Origin: an uncultured Bacilli bacterium
GTDB lineage: Bacteria > Bacillota_I > Bacilli_A > RF39 > UBA660
DNA length: 64,000 bases
Direction: 5' to 3'
Assembly (NCBI GenBank): GCA_934120715.1
Contig: CAKOUW010000006.1
Location: 1 to 64,000, forward strand
The notes beneath the pieces were generated by a model, which was not told the DNA's origin, made no database searches, and worked only from the letters and a program-made list of their open reading frames with translations. Of this stretch, positions 44,644 through 53,441 are shown one piece after another; positions within the stretch are counted from its first letter, which is position 1; each line of letters begins with the position of its first letter. Both the position numbers and the translations under genes were made by a program.

Positions 44644-44994
44644 ATGTTAGATTTATTTCAAATTGGAGTACTTGGACAAAATGGCGACAGCTGTGGAGGA
44701 TTATCACCAGTCGTAAAAATATTAAAAAAAGGCGTATTACCAATAGTATGTATCGCAATTCCAATCGCTTTAATTGGATTCGCAATATTTGATTTAGGAA
44801 AAGCTATCATTGCAAGCGATGACAAGGAAGTAAAGGCTGCTCAGTCAAGATTAATAAAAAGACTTATTTATGGTATAGTTATCTTCTTAGTACCATTTAT
44901 AGTTACTTTAGTTATGAATCTAGTTGCAACAGGTGCAGATCAATCAGAAACGAATACACAAAGTTGGGCAACTTGCTGGAACAGTATTAATTAA
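44644..44994 (+). CDS. VirB2-like small membrane protein (T4SS pilin candidate)
   Basis: 116 residues with two hydrophobic helices (about 31-55 and 73-97) separated by a charged cytosolic loop GKAIIASDDKEVKAAQSRLIKR. This is the pattern of VirB2/TrbC-like pilins of Gram-positive conjugation systems, also seen in Mbov_0395-type proteins of mycoplasma elements (comparison from memory). Single Cys residues lie before and after the helices. ATG 44644 is behind AAGGAGAGG, and an earlier in-frame ATG overlaps the promoter. It is monocistronic, with its own promoter and terminator, as expected for a structural subunit. Confidence 0.75.
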   Translation: MLDLFQIGVLGQNGDSCGGLSPVVKILKKGVLPIVCIAIPIALIGFAIFDLGKAIIASDDKEVKAAQSRLIKRLIYGIVIFLVPFIVTLVMNLVATGADQSETNTQSWATCWNSIN

Positions 44995-45020
44995 TAGCAA
45001 ACAATTGCTATTTTTTTTTT
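44993..45020 (+). terminator. Terminator after the first VirB2-like gene
   Basis: Perfect 8-bp stem AATAGCAA/TTGCTATT (44993-45000, 45005-45012) with loop ACAA, then eight T. Very strong. Confidence 0.85.
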
Positions 45021-45047
45021 ACTTTGATATAATTAATGTGTTATAAT
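45019..45047 (+). promoter_or_regulatory. Promoter for the genes from 45065 onward
   Basis: TATAAT (45042-45047) with upstream TG in extended position and a weak TTACTT -35 (45019-45024) at 17 bases. It restarts transcription after the strong terminator. Confidence 0.5.
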
Positions 45048-45064
45048 GTTTTTGGAGTGATCTT

Positions 45065-45691
45065 ATGAAAAAGTCAATGTTTTTGCTTGTGTTGATTTTA
45101 TTTGGAACAATACTTTTTGCACCACAAGACGTATTTGCTGCAACAATAGCCAAAAAGTGTACATATCAAAATGGAGAAATAATTACAATATATAGCGACA
45201 ATACAGCAGCAATGAAAAATAGAAATATAAATTGGAATAGTTGGAAACAAAACACTAAGAATCAAATTATTTGCCCTAAATACATTATTATGACTAAAAC
45301 AGTTCAGGTAGGAAACGATTTAGCAAACGTAAAACAATATTCAACAAAAAATAATGTAACATATTCTGAGTTAAAATCAGACAGTAGTGAGAGTAAAACT
45401 AAAAAACAGTCTTATTTAGGAAATGTAGAAGACGAAGATTCTGTTGCTTGGCTAATCCAAAAAATCTTGAATTATATTAGAATAGCAGGACCAGTTATAG
45501 TTTTAGTTCTAACAAGTGTTGACTATTTAAGAGCTTTAATACAAAGTGATGATGAAACTATGGCTAAGATAAATAAAAAGCTAGGAACTAGATTAGTATT
45601 AATAGTTTTACTATTTATCATACCAACCCTTGTAAATGTTGTATTATCATTAGTTGGATATGATACTACCGCTACAGAAGATTTTAAATAA
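45065..45691 (+). CDS. Second VirB2-like protein with signal peptide and outer domain
   Basis: 208 residues. A signal peptide (1-25, VFAA cleavage) and an outside domain of about 90 residues with two cysteines (KKCTYQNG, IICPKY) come first. Two helices with the same intervening loop style as the preceding protein follow (LRALIQSDDETMAKINKKLGTR). It is thus a VirB2-like core with an added secreted N-terminal domain. It is co-transcribed with virB6-like. Its role may be a minor or tip pilin. Confidence 0.7.
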   Translation: MKKSMFLLVLILFGTILFAPQDVFAATIAKKCTYQNGEIITIYSDNTAAMKNRNINWNSWKQNTKNQIICPKYIIMTKTVQVGNDLANVKQYSTKNNVTYSELKSDSSESKTKKQSYLGNVEDEDSVAWLIQKILNYIRIAGPVIVLVLTSVDYLRALIQSDDETMAKINKKLGTRLVLIVLLFIIPTLVNVVLSLVGYDTTATEDFK

Positions 45692-45705
45692 AAGAGGTGA
45701 TATAA

Positions 45706-47589
45706 ATGCATAGTAATCTCAATGCTGGCATAGTCAATAACACAATTAGATCAGTAATGACTCTAATAATAGATAGACCTGCATTTTTTTTGCTAAAAAT
45801 TTTATATATAGTTTTTATTAGTGTGGCTGAAACCGAATTGTTTAACGATAGCACTATAAGACATGTATATTATAAAATACAGTTGATACTTGGAATCTTT
45901 ATGATATTTAAATTATCAGTATCAGTATTGGAAGCCATTGTAAATCCTGATAAACTTACTGCTAAAAAAACGGGGACTATGTCAATAATTGCTAGAATTT
46001 TTATATCACTAGCATTATTGGCTGCTTTAACACCGATCAATATTCCTAATCCAAAAAATGATTATGAAAAGAAACTAAAGAACAATGGTTTGATTTTTGG
46101 TGTACTATATTCATTACAGTCTAGGATACTAGGTCAGGATACATTAGGTAGACTAATTCTAGGAAATGAACTAACTGTTAGTAGTGGAAAATCTGATGAA
46201 TTAAAAAAGCAACGAAATAGTTATTTGACAAATGCTGCCAACTCATTTACCTCAACAGTTTTAAAAACCTTTATGAGAATAAATCTAGTTTCTGAAAAAG
46301 ATAGAGTTCAAAATACAACAGGGGAGCCAGATGAAGCTAATTCTCAAAACTGGGTCTGCCAAAATATAGATTCGAATATTTTAGATACATATAATGATGC
46401 TAGCTCTGATCCGCAAGAGATATTAGACTATATTAACGAAGACTGTAGCAGTGGTTTGAAATCTAAATATGTATTTGCATATCTTCCTTTAGGAGGTATT
46501 GCTGCTTACGTATTTGCATTTTTATTATTAACATTCACTATTGATGTAGCAATCAGAGCTATAAAAATTGCTATATTAAGATTAATAGCCCCAATACCAG
46601 TAATTAGTTATATGAGCCCAAATCCCAAAGACAATGGTGCCATGGGTACTTGGGCGAAGGCATTAATGACAACATATTTAGAATTGTTCACAAGATTGTT
46701 AATTGTATATATAGTAATATACCTAATTCAAAGAATTATTTTTGATGGCTTAACCATATCTGCTTCATATAGCGGATTAATAACGCCTATTGCCTACATA
46801 ATGATTTTCCTTGGATTATTCCTATTTGCAAAGCAAGCACCTAAGTTTATTAAGGACGCTATCGGAATGAAAGGACCTGGTATGTCAAACATTGGCTTAA
46901 ATGCTGCTTTATCAGGACTTGGTTCATTAAGAGCAGGTGCCACAGCTGGTGATGCTTTTGATGCAGCTAGAGAATCTGTAGATACAGATATTAATGCTTA
47001 TAATCAGGGAAAAGCGGCACCAAGCATTGCAACAAGTTATAATACCGGTAGAGACCATGCAGCTAAAATGTTAACCGGCGATGACAAAATGACATGGCAA
47101 GCAATGCATAGAGGACAAAATAGATTAGCTAGAGAGGGTATAACCCCGGAAAATGCTGATGCATTGCATAGTGCAGCCACAGAAGCATCTGCATTTACTG
47201 AACGAATGGAAAAAGATTTCAGTAATGGTCTAATACAGTATCGTGATGCTAGTGGTAACTTACATAGCTATAAGTACAAAGATGCTAATGGAAATATACG
47301 TGTAGTAAATGATAAACATGAAATGTCTCTTGCACTTGATCAACAACGTGCGCTATCTTCTAAATTAAGTTCAAGGGACAGCAAAGTTGATGCTGAAATC
47401 AAGAAGCATGGGGCTAACCGTAGTTGGAAGTATAAAAGTAGACCAAATGTTAAGCCTCAGACTACTGGAAGAATGGGAAGTATAAATCAAGACATTGCCG
47501 ATTATACAAATATTAAATATGGTGATACTAACATGGCTGATACTCCAAATGTGTCTCAAGCCGGTGTTGATATAAAAACTCATCAATAA
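45706..47589 (+). CDS. VirB6/TrbL-like polytopic T4SS channel protein
   Basis: 627 residues. Membrane helices lie at about 25-45, 55-80, 95-110, 258-285, 320-350 and 360-380. The conserved-looking RLIAPIPVISYMSPNPKDNG follows the central helices, as in the TrbL/VirB6 region of Gram-positive systems. From about 395 the chain is soluble, Ala/Asp/Asn-rich and helical, ending in TNMADTPNVSQAGV. It probably forms the translocation pore with the VirB3- and VirB4-like proteins encoded next. RBS AGAGGTGAT. Confidence 0.8.
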   Translation: MHSNLNAGIVNNTIRSVMTLIIDRPAFFLLKILYIVFISVAETELFNDSTIRHVYYKIQLILGIFMIFKLSVSVLEAIVNPDKLTAKKTGTMSIIARIFISLALLAALTPINIPNPKNDYEKKLKNNGLIFGVLYSLQSRILGQDTLGRLILGNELTVSSGKSDELKKQRNSYLTNAANSFTSTVLKTFMRINLVSEKDRVQNTTGEPDEANSQNWVCQNIDSNILDTYNDASSDPQEILDYINEDCSSGLKSKYVFAYLPLGGIAAYVFAFLLLTFTIDVAIRAIKIAILRLIAPIPVISYMSPNPKDNGAMGTWAKALMTTYLELFTRLLIVYIVIYLIQRIIFDGLTISASYSGLITPIAYIMIFLGLFLFAKQAPKFIKDAIGMKGPGMSNIGLNAALSGLGSLRAGATAGDAFDAARESVDTDINAYNQGKAAPSIATSYNTGRDHAAKMLTGDDKMTWQAMHRGQNRLAREGITPENADALHSAATEASAFTERMEKDFSNGLIQYRDASGNLHSYKYKDANGNIRVVNDKHEMSLALDQQRALSSKLSSRDSKVDAEIKKHGANRSWKYKSRPNVKPQTTGRMGSINQDIADYTNIKYGDTNMADTPNVSQAGVDIKTHQ

Positions 47590-47608
47590 AAATGGAGTGT
47601 GATACATA

Positions 47609-47923
47609 GTGAATTATTTAATTCCAGCAAATACAAAAAGGGGACAATTAATTTTAGGACTATTTAGACCTTTTGATTTAATTTTAGTTAGCTGTGGGAT
47701 TGTTGCAACAATATTATTATTGGCACTGTTACCACTCAGCTCTACCTTTATGACAGTATTGGCACTTTTACCAGGTGGAGTCTGTGCTATCCTGGTAACT
47801 CCATTGCCATACTATCACAATGTTTTAAATGGTATAATTGAAGTATATACATTTTTAACTAATCCTCAAAAGAATAAATATAAATGGAAAGGTTGGTGTT
47901 ATAAAGAATGGCCCAAAAAATAG
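47609..47923 (+). CDS. VirB3/PrgI-like T4SS membrane protein
   Basis: 104 residues with two membrane helices (about 26-45 and 50-68) preceded by IPANTKRGQLILGLFRPFD and followed by a Lys/Trp-rich end. This is the PrgI/VirB3 layout found directly before VirB4 in Gram-positive systems. GTG start behind GGAGTGTGAT. It overlaps the next gene by 16 bases. Confidence 0.8.
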   Translation: MNYLIPANTKRGQLILGLFRPFDLILVSCGIVATILLLALLPLSSTFMTVLALLPGGVCAILVTPLPYYHNVLNGIIEVYTFLTNPQKNKYKWKGWCYKEWPKK

Positions 47924-48462
47924 CAAATCAGTATAAATATACAGAAGATTGGCTTCCCATTAAGTCAATCCAAAATGGTATGATTCTTACAAAAAGTAAT
48001 CAAAAAGTGACAGGAGTAAAAATATCGCCAAGAAATATTTTTATTCTTGATCCAGATGCTCAAAATAATGTACTAATAGGTTTAAAAAACTTTTACAATA
48101 CTATTGATTTTGAGTTTTGGCTAGTAGTCGCTGATAGACCTGTAGATATATCTGTATACATGTCAAATTTACAGTTAAGATTCAATGAAGAGACCTCACC
48201 AGCAATTAGAAAATTAATCGCTCAAGATATTCAAAAGGGTGAAAGCTTTATAAATAATAATGTTGTTGATACAGAATATTATTTCTTATTTAAAGATAAA
48301 AATGTAGATATTTTACAAAAAAGAGTAAGAATGATGATTAATGGTTTAGCCAGCTGCGGCTTAAATGCAGCTCAAACCAGTAATGAAGATTTAAGAGTTG
48401 TTTTGGAAAACTTCTTAAACGGTGGACAAAGAACTGAATTTGGGACGGTGATGCCAATATGA
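47908..48462 (+). CDS. N-terminal part of a split VirB4 ATPase
   Basis: 184 residues corresponding to the N-terminal domain of VirB4/TraE-type ATPases. DWLPIKSIQNGMILTKSNQK and VDISVYMSNLQLRFNEE match the region before the nucleotide-binding domain. It has no P-loop. It ends ATGCCAATATGA, and the ATG of the next ORF overlaps the stop (ATGA), so the two are translationally coupled. Normally these are one polypeptide of about 800 residues. A split gene and a frameshift can be told apart by comparison with relatives. The clean overlap and separate start favour a real split. Confidence 0.8.
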   Translation: MAQKIANQYKYTEDWLPIKSIQNGMILTKSNQKVTGVKISPRNIFILDPDAQNNVLIGLKNFYNTIDFEFWLVVADRPVDISVYMSNLQLRFNEETSPAIRKLIAQDIQKGESFINNNVVDTEYYFLFKDKNVDILQKRVRMMINGLASCGLNAAQTSNEDLRVVLENFLNGGQRTEFGTVMPI

Positions 48463-50258
48463 GTACAGGGCTTGTAAGTCAGTTAGCTCCTAAGGGGCTA
48501 CACTTTTCTGTTAGCGATTTTGTAATAAGTGATAAATATGCAACTATAATGACTGTTGTTTCTTATCCTAAATATATTCAACCTGGCTATCTTTCAACAC
48601 TAACTAATATGCCTGGTATTAAAGTTGTTGTAAAACATATTCCAGTTCCATTTCAACAAATGGCAAAAATGTTAAATAAACAAGTGGCTGAGTTAAAAGA
48701 AAAATACCAAAATGAAAGAGATTTAACAGTTAGAGAAAGATTACGTCAAGACGCTGAAAGTCTAGAATATTTTATATCTATGTTAGCCGGAAGTCAGGCC
48801 AGAATTTTTGACTTTCAAATGCACATTATGATTACTTCCAGCACAAAGGAAGGATTAGAAGTAACAAAACTAAATGTTAAAAACTATTTGGATGCTATGG
48901 AGTTAAGGGCTGTATCATTAAGATTTGAACAAGAAAAAGTTTTAAAATCTATGTTACCAATATTTACTTCTAAAGGTGCTGAAGAGCTAGAGTCAAGAAT
49001 TGGAACCCCAATTCCATCCGTTACAATAGCTGCCATGTATCCATTTATATTTGATAGTATTAAGGATCCAGGATTATCAACTTTACTAGGTGTTGATTTT
49101 TCAGGAGGAGTTGTTCTTTTTAACCAATTTTTATATAAGATAAAAAAAGAAAATAATAGAAATAATGCTAACATGATAATTCTTGGTACATCAGGATCTG
49201 GTAAATCAACAGCAGCCAAGTTAATGTTAAGAACTCATATTAGAAATGGTTGTCAAATTGTTATAATTGACCCAGAAGATGAATTTAGAGAAATGACTGA
49301 AACATATGGCGGAGATACAGTAGATATTGGTAAAGGTGGAGAATTTGGTTTAATTAATCCATTAGAAGTAGTTATTGACGCTGACGAAGAAGAAATAAAA
49401 CAAGGCTTAGGTTATACAGTTTTAACAAGAACACTACAGTTTTTAAAAGCTTTCATGAAGTACTATGATCCATCAATTGAAGAAGATGTTCTAACAATGT
49501 TTAGTGAAATAGTACAGGATACCTATAAGCGTTTTGGTATCGACTTTAATACTGATTTCTCTAACTTTACTTCAGCTGATTATCCAACTTTTAGTGACGT
49601 ATATGCAACAATAAGAGGTAAATTAATGTCCATGACTGATCATACACAAGAACGTGATATCATGGAACGATTAGAATTAAAAGTAAGACCAATAACCAAA
49701 GAATTAAAATTTTACTTTGATGGTCACACAACTATTAGTAAAGATAGTGATTTTATGGTCTTTAATATAAAAGAATTAATGAACAGTGATTCCAATGTTA
49801 GAAATGCTCTATTCTTTAATATATTAAAATATGCTTGGGGACTATGTTTGGATTATGGTGTTGATACAGTATTAATGGTAGATGAAGCACACGTACTACT
49901 AGGTGCTAATAATGCCTTAGGTGCAGATTTCTTAGCACAAGTTCAAAGAAGAGCTAGAAAGTATAATACTGGTACAATTATAATAACACAACAACCAAGT
50001 GACTTTTCTGATCCTGCGGTTATTACACAGGGAAAAGCAATATTCGACAATGCCTCATATTATTTAGTTATGGGCTTAAAGAAGCAGGCTGTAGAAGATT
50101 TGAGCCTACTTATAGATTTGAATGATAGTGAAAAAGAAAGTATCAAAAGATATTCACAAGGTGAAGCATTATTTGTTTGCGGTAACAGGCGTATGAGAAT
50201 AAATGTTGCTGTCACTAAGGAAGAACTAGATTCATTTGGAATTGGTGGAGGTCTCTAG
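48459..50258 (+). CDS. VirB4-type T4SS ATPase, main part
   Basis: 599 residues containing the rest of the N-terminal region (RQDAESLEYFISMLAGSQAR) and the RecA-like motor. Walker A is GTSGSGKST (243-251), Walker B VLMVDEA (471-477), and RRARKYNTGTIIITQQPSDF follows with the conserved arginine and glutamines. It powers pilus biogenesis and substrate transfer together with VirD4. It starts at the ATGA overlap with the preceding ORF. Length with that ORF is normal for VirB4. Confidence 0.93.
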   Translation: MSTGLVSQLAPKGLHFSVSDFVISDKYATIMTVVSYPKYIQPGYLSTLTNMPGIKVVVKHIPVPFQQMAKMLNKQVAELKEKYQNERDLTVRERLRQDAESLEYFISMLAGSQARIFDFQMHIMITSSTKEGLEVTKLNVKNYLDAMELRAVSLRFEQEKVLKSMLPIFTSKGAEELESRIGTPIPSVTIAAMYPFIFDSIKDPGLSTLLGVDFSGGVVLFNQFLYKIKKENNRNNANMIILGTSGSGKSTAAKLMLRTHIRNGCQIVIIDPEDEFREMTETYGGDTVDIGKGGEFGLINPLEVVIDADEEEIKQGLGYTVLTRTLQFLKAFMKYYDPSIEEDVLTMFSEIVQDTYKRFGIDFNTDFSNFTSADYPTFSDVYATIRGKLMSMTDHTQERDIMERLELKVRPITKELKFYFDGHTTISKDSDFMVFNIKELMNSDSNVRNALFFNILKYAWGLCLDYGVDTVLMVDEAHVLLGANNALGADFLAQVQRRARKYNTGTIIITQQPSDFSDPAVITQGKAIFDNASYYLVMGLKKQAVEDLSLLIDLNDSEKESIKRYSQGEALFVCGNRRMRINVAVTKEELDSFGIGGGL

Positions 50259-50287
50259 GAAAAAAACAGAAGTAGGTGGTGAGGACT

Positions 50288-52519
50288 ATGGATAGCAAAG
50301 AAGAAGAACAGACTGGCAAGAATCAACCAAGTTCAGGCTCCAAAGTCGCAAAGACGGCTGCTAAAGGCGCTGCTACATACTTTGCAGGTCCAGTCGGTGG
50401 TAAAGCAGTAGATTTAGTTGCAAATACAAAACTTGGACAAAAAGTCTTAGATGAAGCTGGCAAAAAAATCGATAAAAGTCCACTAGGGAATGTAGCTAAA
50501 AAGTTAGATGAAAAGGGCATGATAGATGCTGCTGATAAAGCTATAGATATAGCTGGCTCAATGGGCGGAGAACCTGGAGGCCAAACTGGTACCAATCCAC
50601 AATCACCAGGATCACTAGACGGTCAAGCAGCGAATAATATTGCTGGAGTTCCACAAGGCTTTAAAGGCAAAAAAGGTTCAAGTATACTAGGCAATGATGA
50701 CAAAAAAGATGCTGAAGTAGCTGGCAATGGCAAGATAAACTTAAGCACTATTGCCAAAGTTTCTCTCTTGGGCCTTTTTATTGCATTTCCTTTTTTATTA
50801 ATTCTTTTAATAACAACACTCGTTAGTGGAATATTAACTAATTATAAAGATGGTCTTGGCATAAACGCCTCAAATGGTGGAAAAATAGGGCAAATAGATT
50901 ATGTTGAAGATGATCAAGAAGCTGCTGAATTTTATAGCAGAGTCAATAAAGTAAAAGAAGAAATGCAAAATGAAGGAAAAGATGTTAACGCCTTTAGAAT
51001 TGTTGCTGTATATACAATTTTATCAAAATATAATAATGAATTATCATATAAAAACATGTCAGAGAGAAGAATAAAAGAAATTGCCAAATCTATGCTAGAC
51101 GATGGAATGTATAATGAAGAAACATTTAAAGACAATTTAGTAGATGACATTATAAAAAAGTATTTACCTAAAACTACTAAAGAAAGGCGAGAAGCAATAG
51201 CCGATGAAATTCTTGAATACATGAAAAATTACTATGAATTCATCGGCGAAGATATGAACATCTGTCCATCACCATCAGGAACCTGTTCATATAGTATAAA
51301 TGGTTTCTACTCTAAGGCAACAGGAAATATAAGTAAAAATATGAATATTTCTAATTTAAAAGTCAGATTAATGCAATGTGGCGGAAGCTATGGTAGTGGA
51401 ACATGGGGACAAGCTATTTCTGGAGAAGAATTAATTGATTTTGAAAAATATGTTTTGGGTGTTACTTATGGTGAAATTGGTACTGGGTTCAGTGATGAGG
51501 CCATAAAAGCTCAGATTGTTGCTGTAAGAAGTTTCTCACTTAGTAGACCTGCTATGATGAATAATAGTTTAGGTAAAAAATTATCACAAGAAAATGATCA
51601 ATGGATTCTTCAAATGTCATCGTGTGTAGCCGATCAAGTATATTGTGATCCAGATCAAGGCTGCTCAAAAATGAATGACGGAGTACAAGGAGGAACAATT
51701 AGAAGTGGACATATAGCTGGTACTTTTAGATCACCAGCCTTGCCTTCAGATAGTAAATTAAGAGCGTTAGCCAAAGAAGTAGAAGGGGAAGTTTTAGTAA
51801 ATAATCAAGGTAATATAATAAGTACTTCATATATAAATACAACTCAAAATTTATTTAATAAATTAGCTAAACAAGGCCTAAATTATAAACAAATCCTATT
51901 ACAAGTGTACAACCAAGGAACGACTAATTCTGGGGCTAAAGACGTAACCAAGATGAGTTGCGGTACCGTTTCAGGAGTTTGTGCCTCAACAACAACAGGA
52001 GAATTTGCTACTTGGAAACAAACTGATCCAAGATGGAAAAATGTAAGTTTAGGTAATAGAACAGTAGGACAAATTGGCTGTCTTGCCACTTCAGTTAGTA
52101 TATTAGTAGCTAAAAGTGGAGTTCCTACCAATCTAGGTGACAATCTAAATCCAGGAACATTCGTTCAATATCTAAACAAAAATGGTGGCTTTATTAATGG
52201 TAACTTTATGTGGTATTCAGTAAGTAAAGTAGCTCCAACATTCCAATATGCAGGACGTAAAAATGTAAGTGGTAAAAGCGATCAGCAAAAAATAGATACT
52301 ATACGTGAGTTAATATCACAAGGATATTATGTTACAGTTCAAGTAAGTAATTCTAATCCACAACACTGGGTTGCAGTAGATAATGTAGTTGGAAACCAAG
52401 TAAACATATTTGACCCAAGTGATTCTAGAACTGTATATGGTCAAAGATATCCTATATCAAGGACAAGATTAATTAGTTATTTTAAAGTAACAAGCCAAGT
52501 AACGCCAAAAGCAGCTTAG
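50288..52519 (+). CDS. Wall hydrolase with SpoIID-like and C39-like peptidase domains
   Basis: 743 residues. The cytosolic N-terminus is Gly/Lys/Asp-rich (1-150), with one membrane helix at about 155-182. A helical region (205-325) follows, then a SpoIID-like domain (about 354-545; YVLGVTYGEIGTGFSDEAIK with likely catalytic Glu396, then AQIVAVRSFS). A C39-like papain-fold domain completes it (about 570-738; GCLATS with Cys598, HWVAVDNV with His693, FDPSDS with Asp709). It takes the VirB1 place: a wall-remodelling enzyme opening peptidoglycan for the apparatus. SpoIID proteins cut denuded glycan, and C39-type domains cut peptides. ATG 50288 follows GGTGAGG. Confidence 0.85.
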   Translation: MDSKEEEQTGKNQPSSGSKVAKTAAKGAATYFAGPVGGKAVDLVANTKLGQKVLDEAGKKIDKSPLGNVAKKLDEKGMIDAADKAIDIAGSMGGEPGGQTGTNPQSPGSLDGQAANNIAGVPQGFKGKKGSSILGNDDKKDAEVAGNGKINLSTIAKVSLLGLFIAFPFLLILLITTLVSGILTNYKDGLGINASNGGKIGQIDYVEDDQEAAEFYSRVNKVKEEMQNEGKDVNAFRIVAVYTILSKYNNELSYKNMSERRIKEIAKSMLDDGMYNEETFKDNLVDDIIKKYLPKTTKERREAIADEILEYMKNYYEFIGEDMNICPSPSGTCSYSINGFYSKATGNISKNMNISNLKVRLMQCGGSYGSGTWGQAISGEELIDFEKYVLGVTYGEIGTGFSDEAIKAQIVAVRSFSLSRPAMMNNSLGKKLSQENDQWILQMSSCVADQVYCDPDQGCSKMNDGVQGGTIRSGHIAGTFRSPALPSDSKLRALAKEVEGEVLVNNQGNIISTSYINTTQNLFNKLAKQGLNYKQILLQVYNQGTTNSGAKDVTKMSCGTVSGVCASTTTGEFATWKQTDPRWKNVSLGNRTVGQIGCLATSVSILVAKSGVPTNLGDNLNPGTFVQYLNKNGGFINGNFMWYSVSKVAPTFQYAGRKNVSGKSDQQKIDTIRELISQGYYVTVQVSNSNPQHWVAVDNVVGNQVNIFDPSDSRTVYGQRYPISRTRLISYFKVTSQVTPKAA

Positions 52520-52593
52520 TTAAAAAACTAATAATAAATCAAAAAATGTATACTTCAAAATATAAATATTTATGAAACATATAGGAGGCCGTA

Positions 52594-53379
52594 ATGAATA
52601 AAAAGACTCGTTATATAGTGTTATTAGTAGTATTATTAGTATATTTTCTTGCCTTATTTTTAGTTTTCGGAAAAGATAATTTAAAAAGAGAAAAAGAGGA
52701 AACTGTTATAATAATAGGAAACAACACCATTTGGAAAAAGGAAAAACAACAATGGAGCTCCATAAATTATTTATCCGATAAAAAAGCATTAGGTTGGCAA
52801 TTATATACAACCTACGTGGACAATAAGAAAATAGGAAAATACTACTTATGGAACGATAATACAGAATGGTTTTTATTTGATAAGAAAAAAAATGCCTATA
52901 ACTATCAGGGAGATTTACTAGCATATAGATCCAACTATAAAATACCAATTAAATCCTTCACAACAGAAGAAACAACTGATTACACATATTTACAAAAATT
53001 ACTATCAGATAATAAATTATCAAATACAGGTAATCCAACAATCAATACTGTAACTAAAATAGATATTGATAGCGACGGCATTGAAGAAAAATTTTATGTC
53101 TTTAGTAATGTCTTTAGTGATGAAGAAACACTTCCGCAAAACAGTTATTCCTTTGTTTTTATGGAAAAAGAAGATAAAATATACATGATGTATAGTTTTA
53201 CGGGTGCATTTGTTGGAACATCTGGCTGTCAGCCATTTATTCACTATATAATGGATACAGATGAAGATAATAATTATGAAATTGTCTTAACTTGTAGTCA
53301 ATATGATGAATTACCTCCTATAAATACACTTTATAGATTTAAAAAGGATAAATTTATTAAAATAATAAGCAATGAATAG
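52594..53379 (+). CDS. Membrane-anchored outer protein with EF-hand-like loops
   Basis: 261 residues: one N-terminal helix (7-27), then an outside domain. Two acidic loops, DIDSDGIEE and DTDEDNNYE, look like the Ca-binding loops of EF-hand or FG-GAP-type modules. Two cysteines (SGCQPF, LTCSQ) lie near the second. Topology would suit a VirB8-like part between virB4 and virD4, but I see no VirB8 sequence pattern. Family not recognised. RBS ATAGGAGG. Confidence 0.72.
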   Translation: MNKKTRYIVLLVVLLVYFLALFLVFGKDNLKREKEETVIIIGNNTIWKKEKQQWSSINYLSDKKALGWQLYTTYVDNKKIGKYYLWNDNTEWFLFDKKKNAYNYQGDLLAYRSNYKIPIKSFTTEETTDYTYLQKLLSDNKLSNTGNPTINTVTKIDIDSDGIEEKFYVFSNVFSDEETLPQNSYSFVFMEKEDKIYMMYSFTGAFVGTSGCQPFIHYIMDTDEDNNYEIVLTCSQYDELPPINTLYRFKKDKFIKIISNE

Positions 53380-53388
53380 ATAAAAATA

Positions 53389-53417
53389 ATGACTAAATTA
53401 AAAGTTAATGTTATAAT
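53389..53417 (+). promoter_or_regulatory. Promoter of the virD4-like gene
   Basis: ATGACT (53389-53394), 17 bases, TATAAT (53412-53417) with a TGT extension upstream. Confidence 0.45.
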
Positions 53418-53441
53418 AGGAAACGAAAGGAAGGCGTTACT

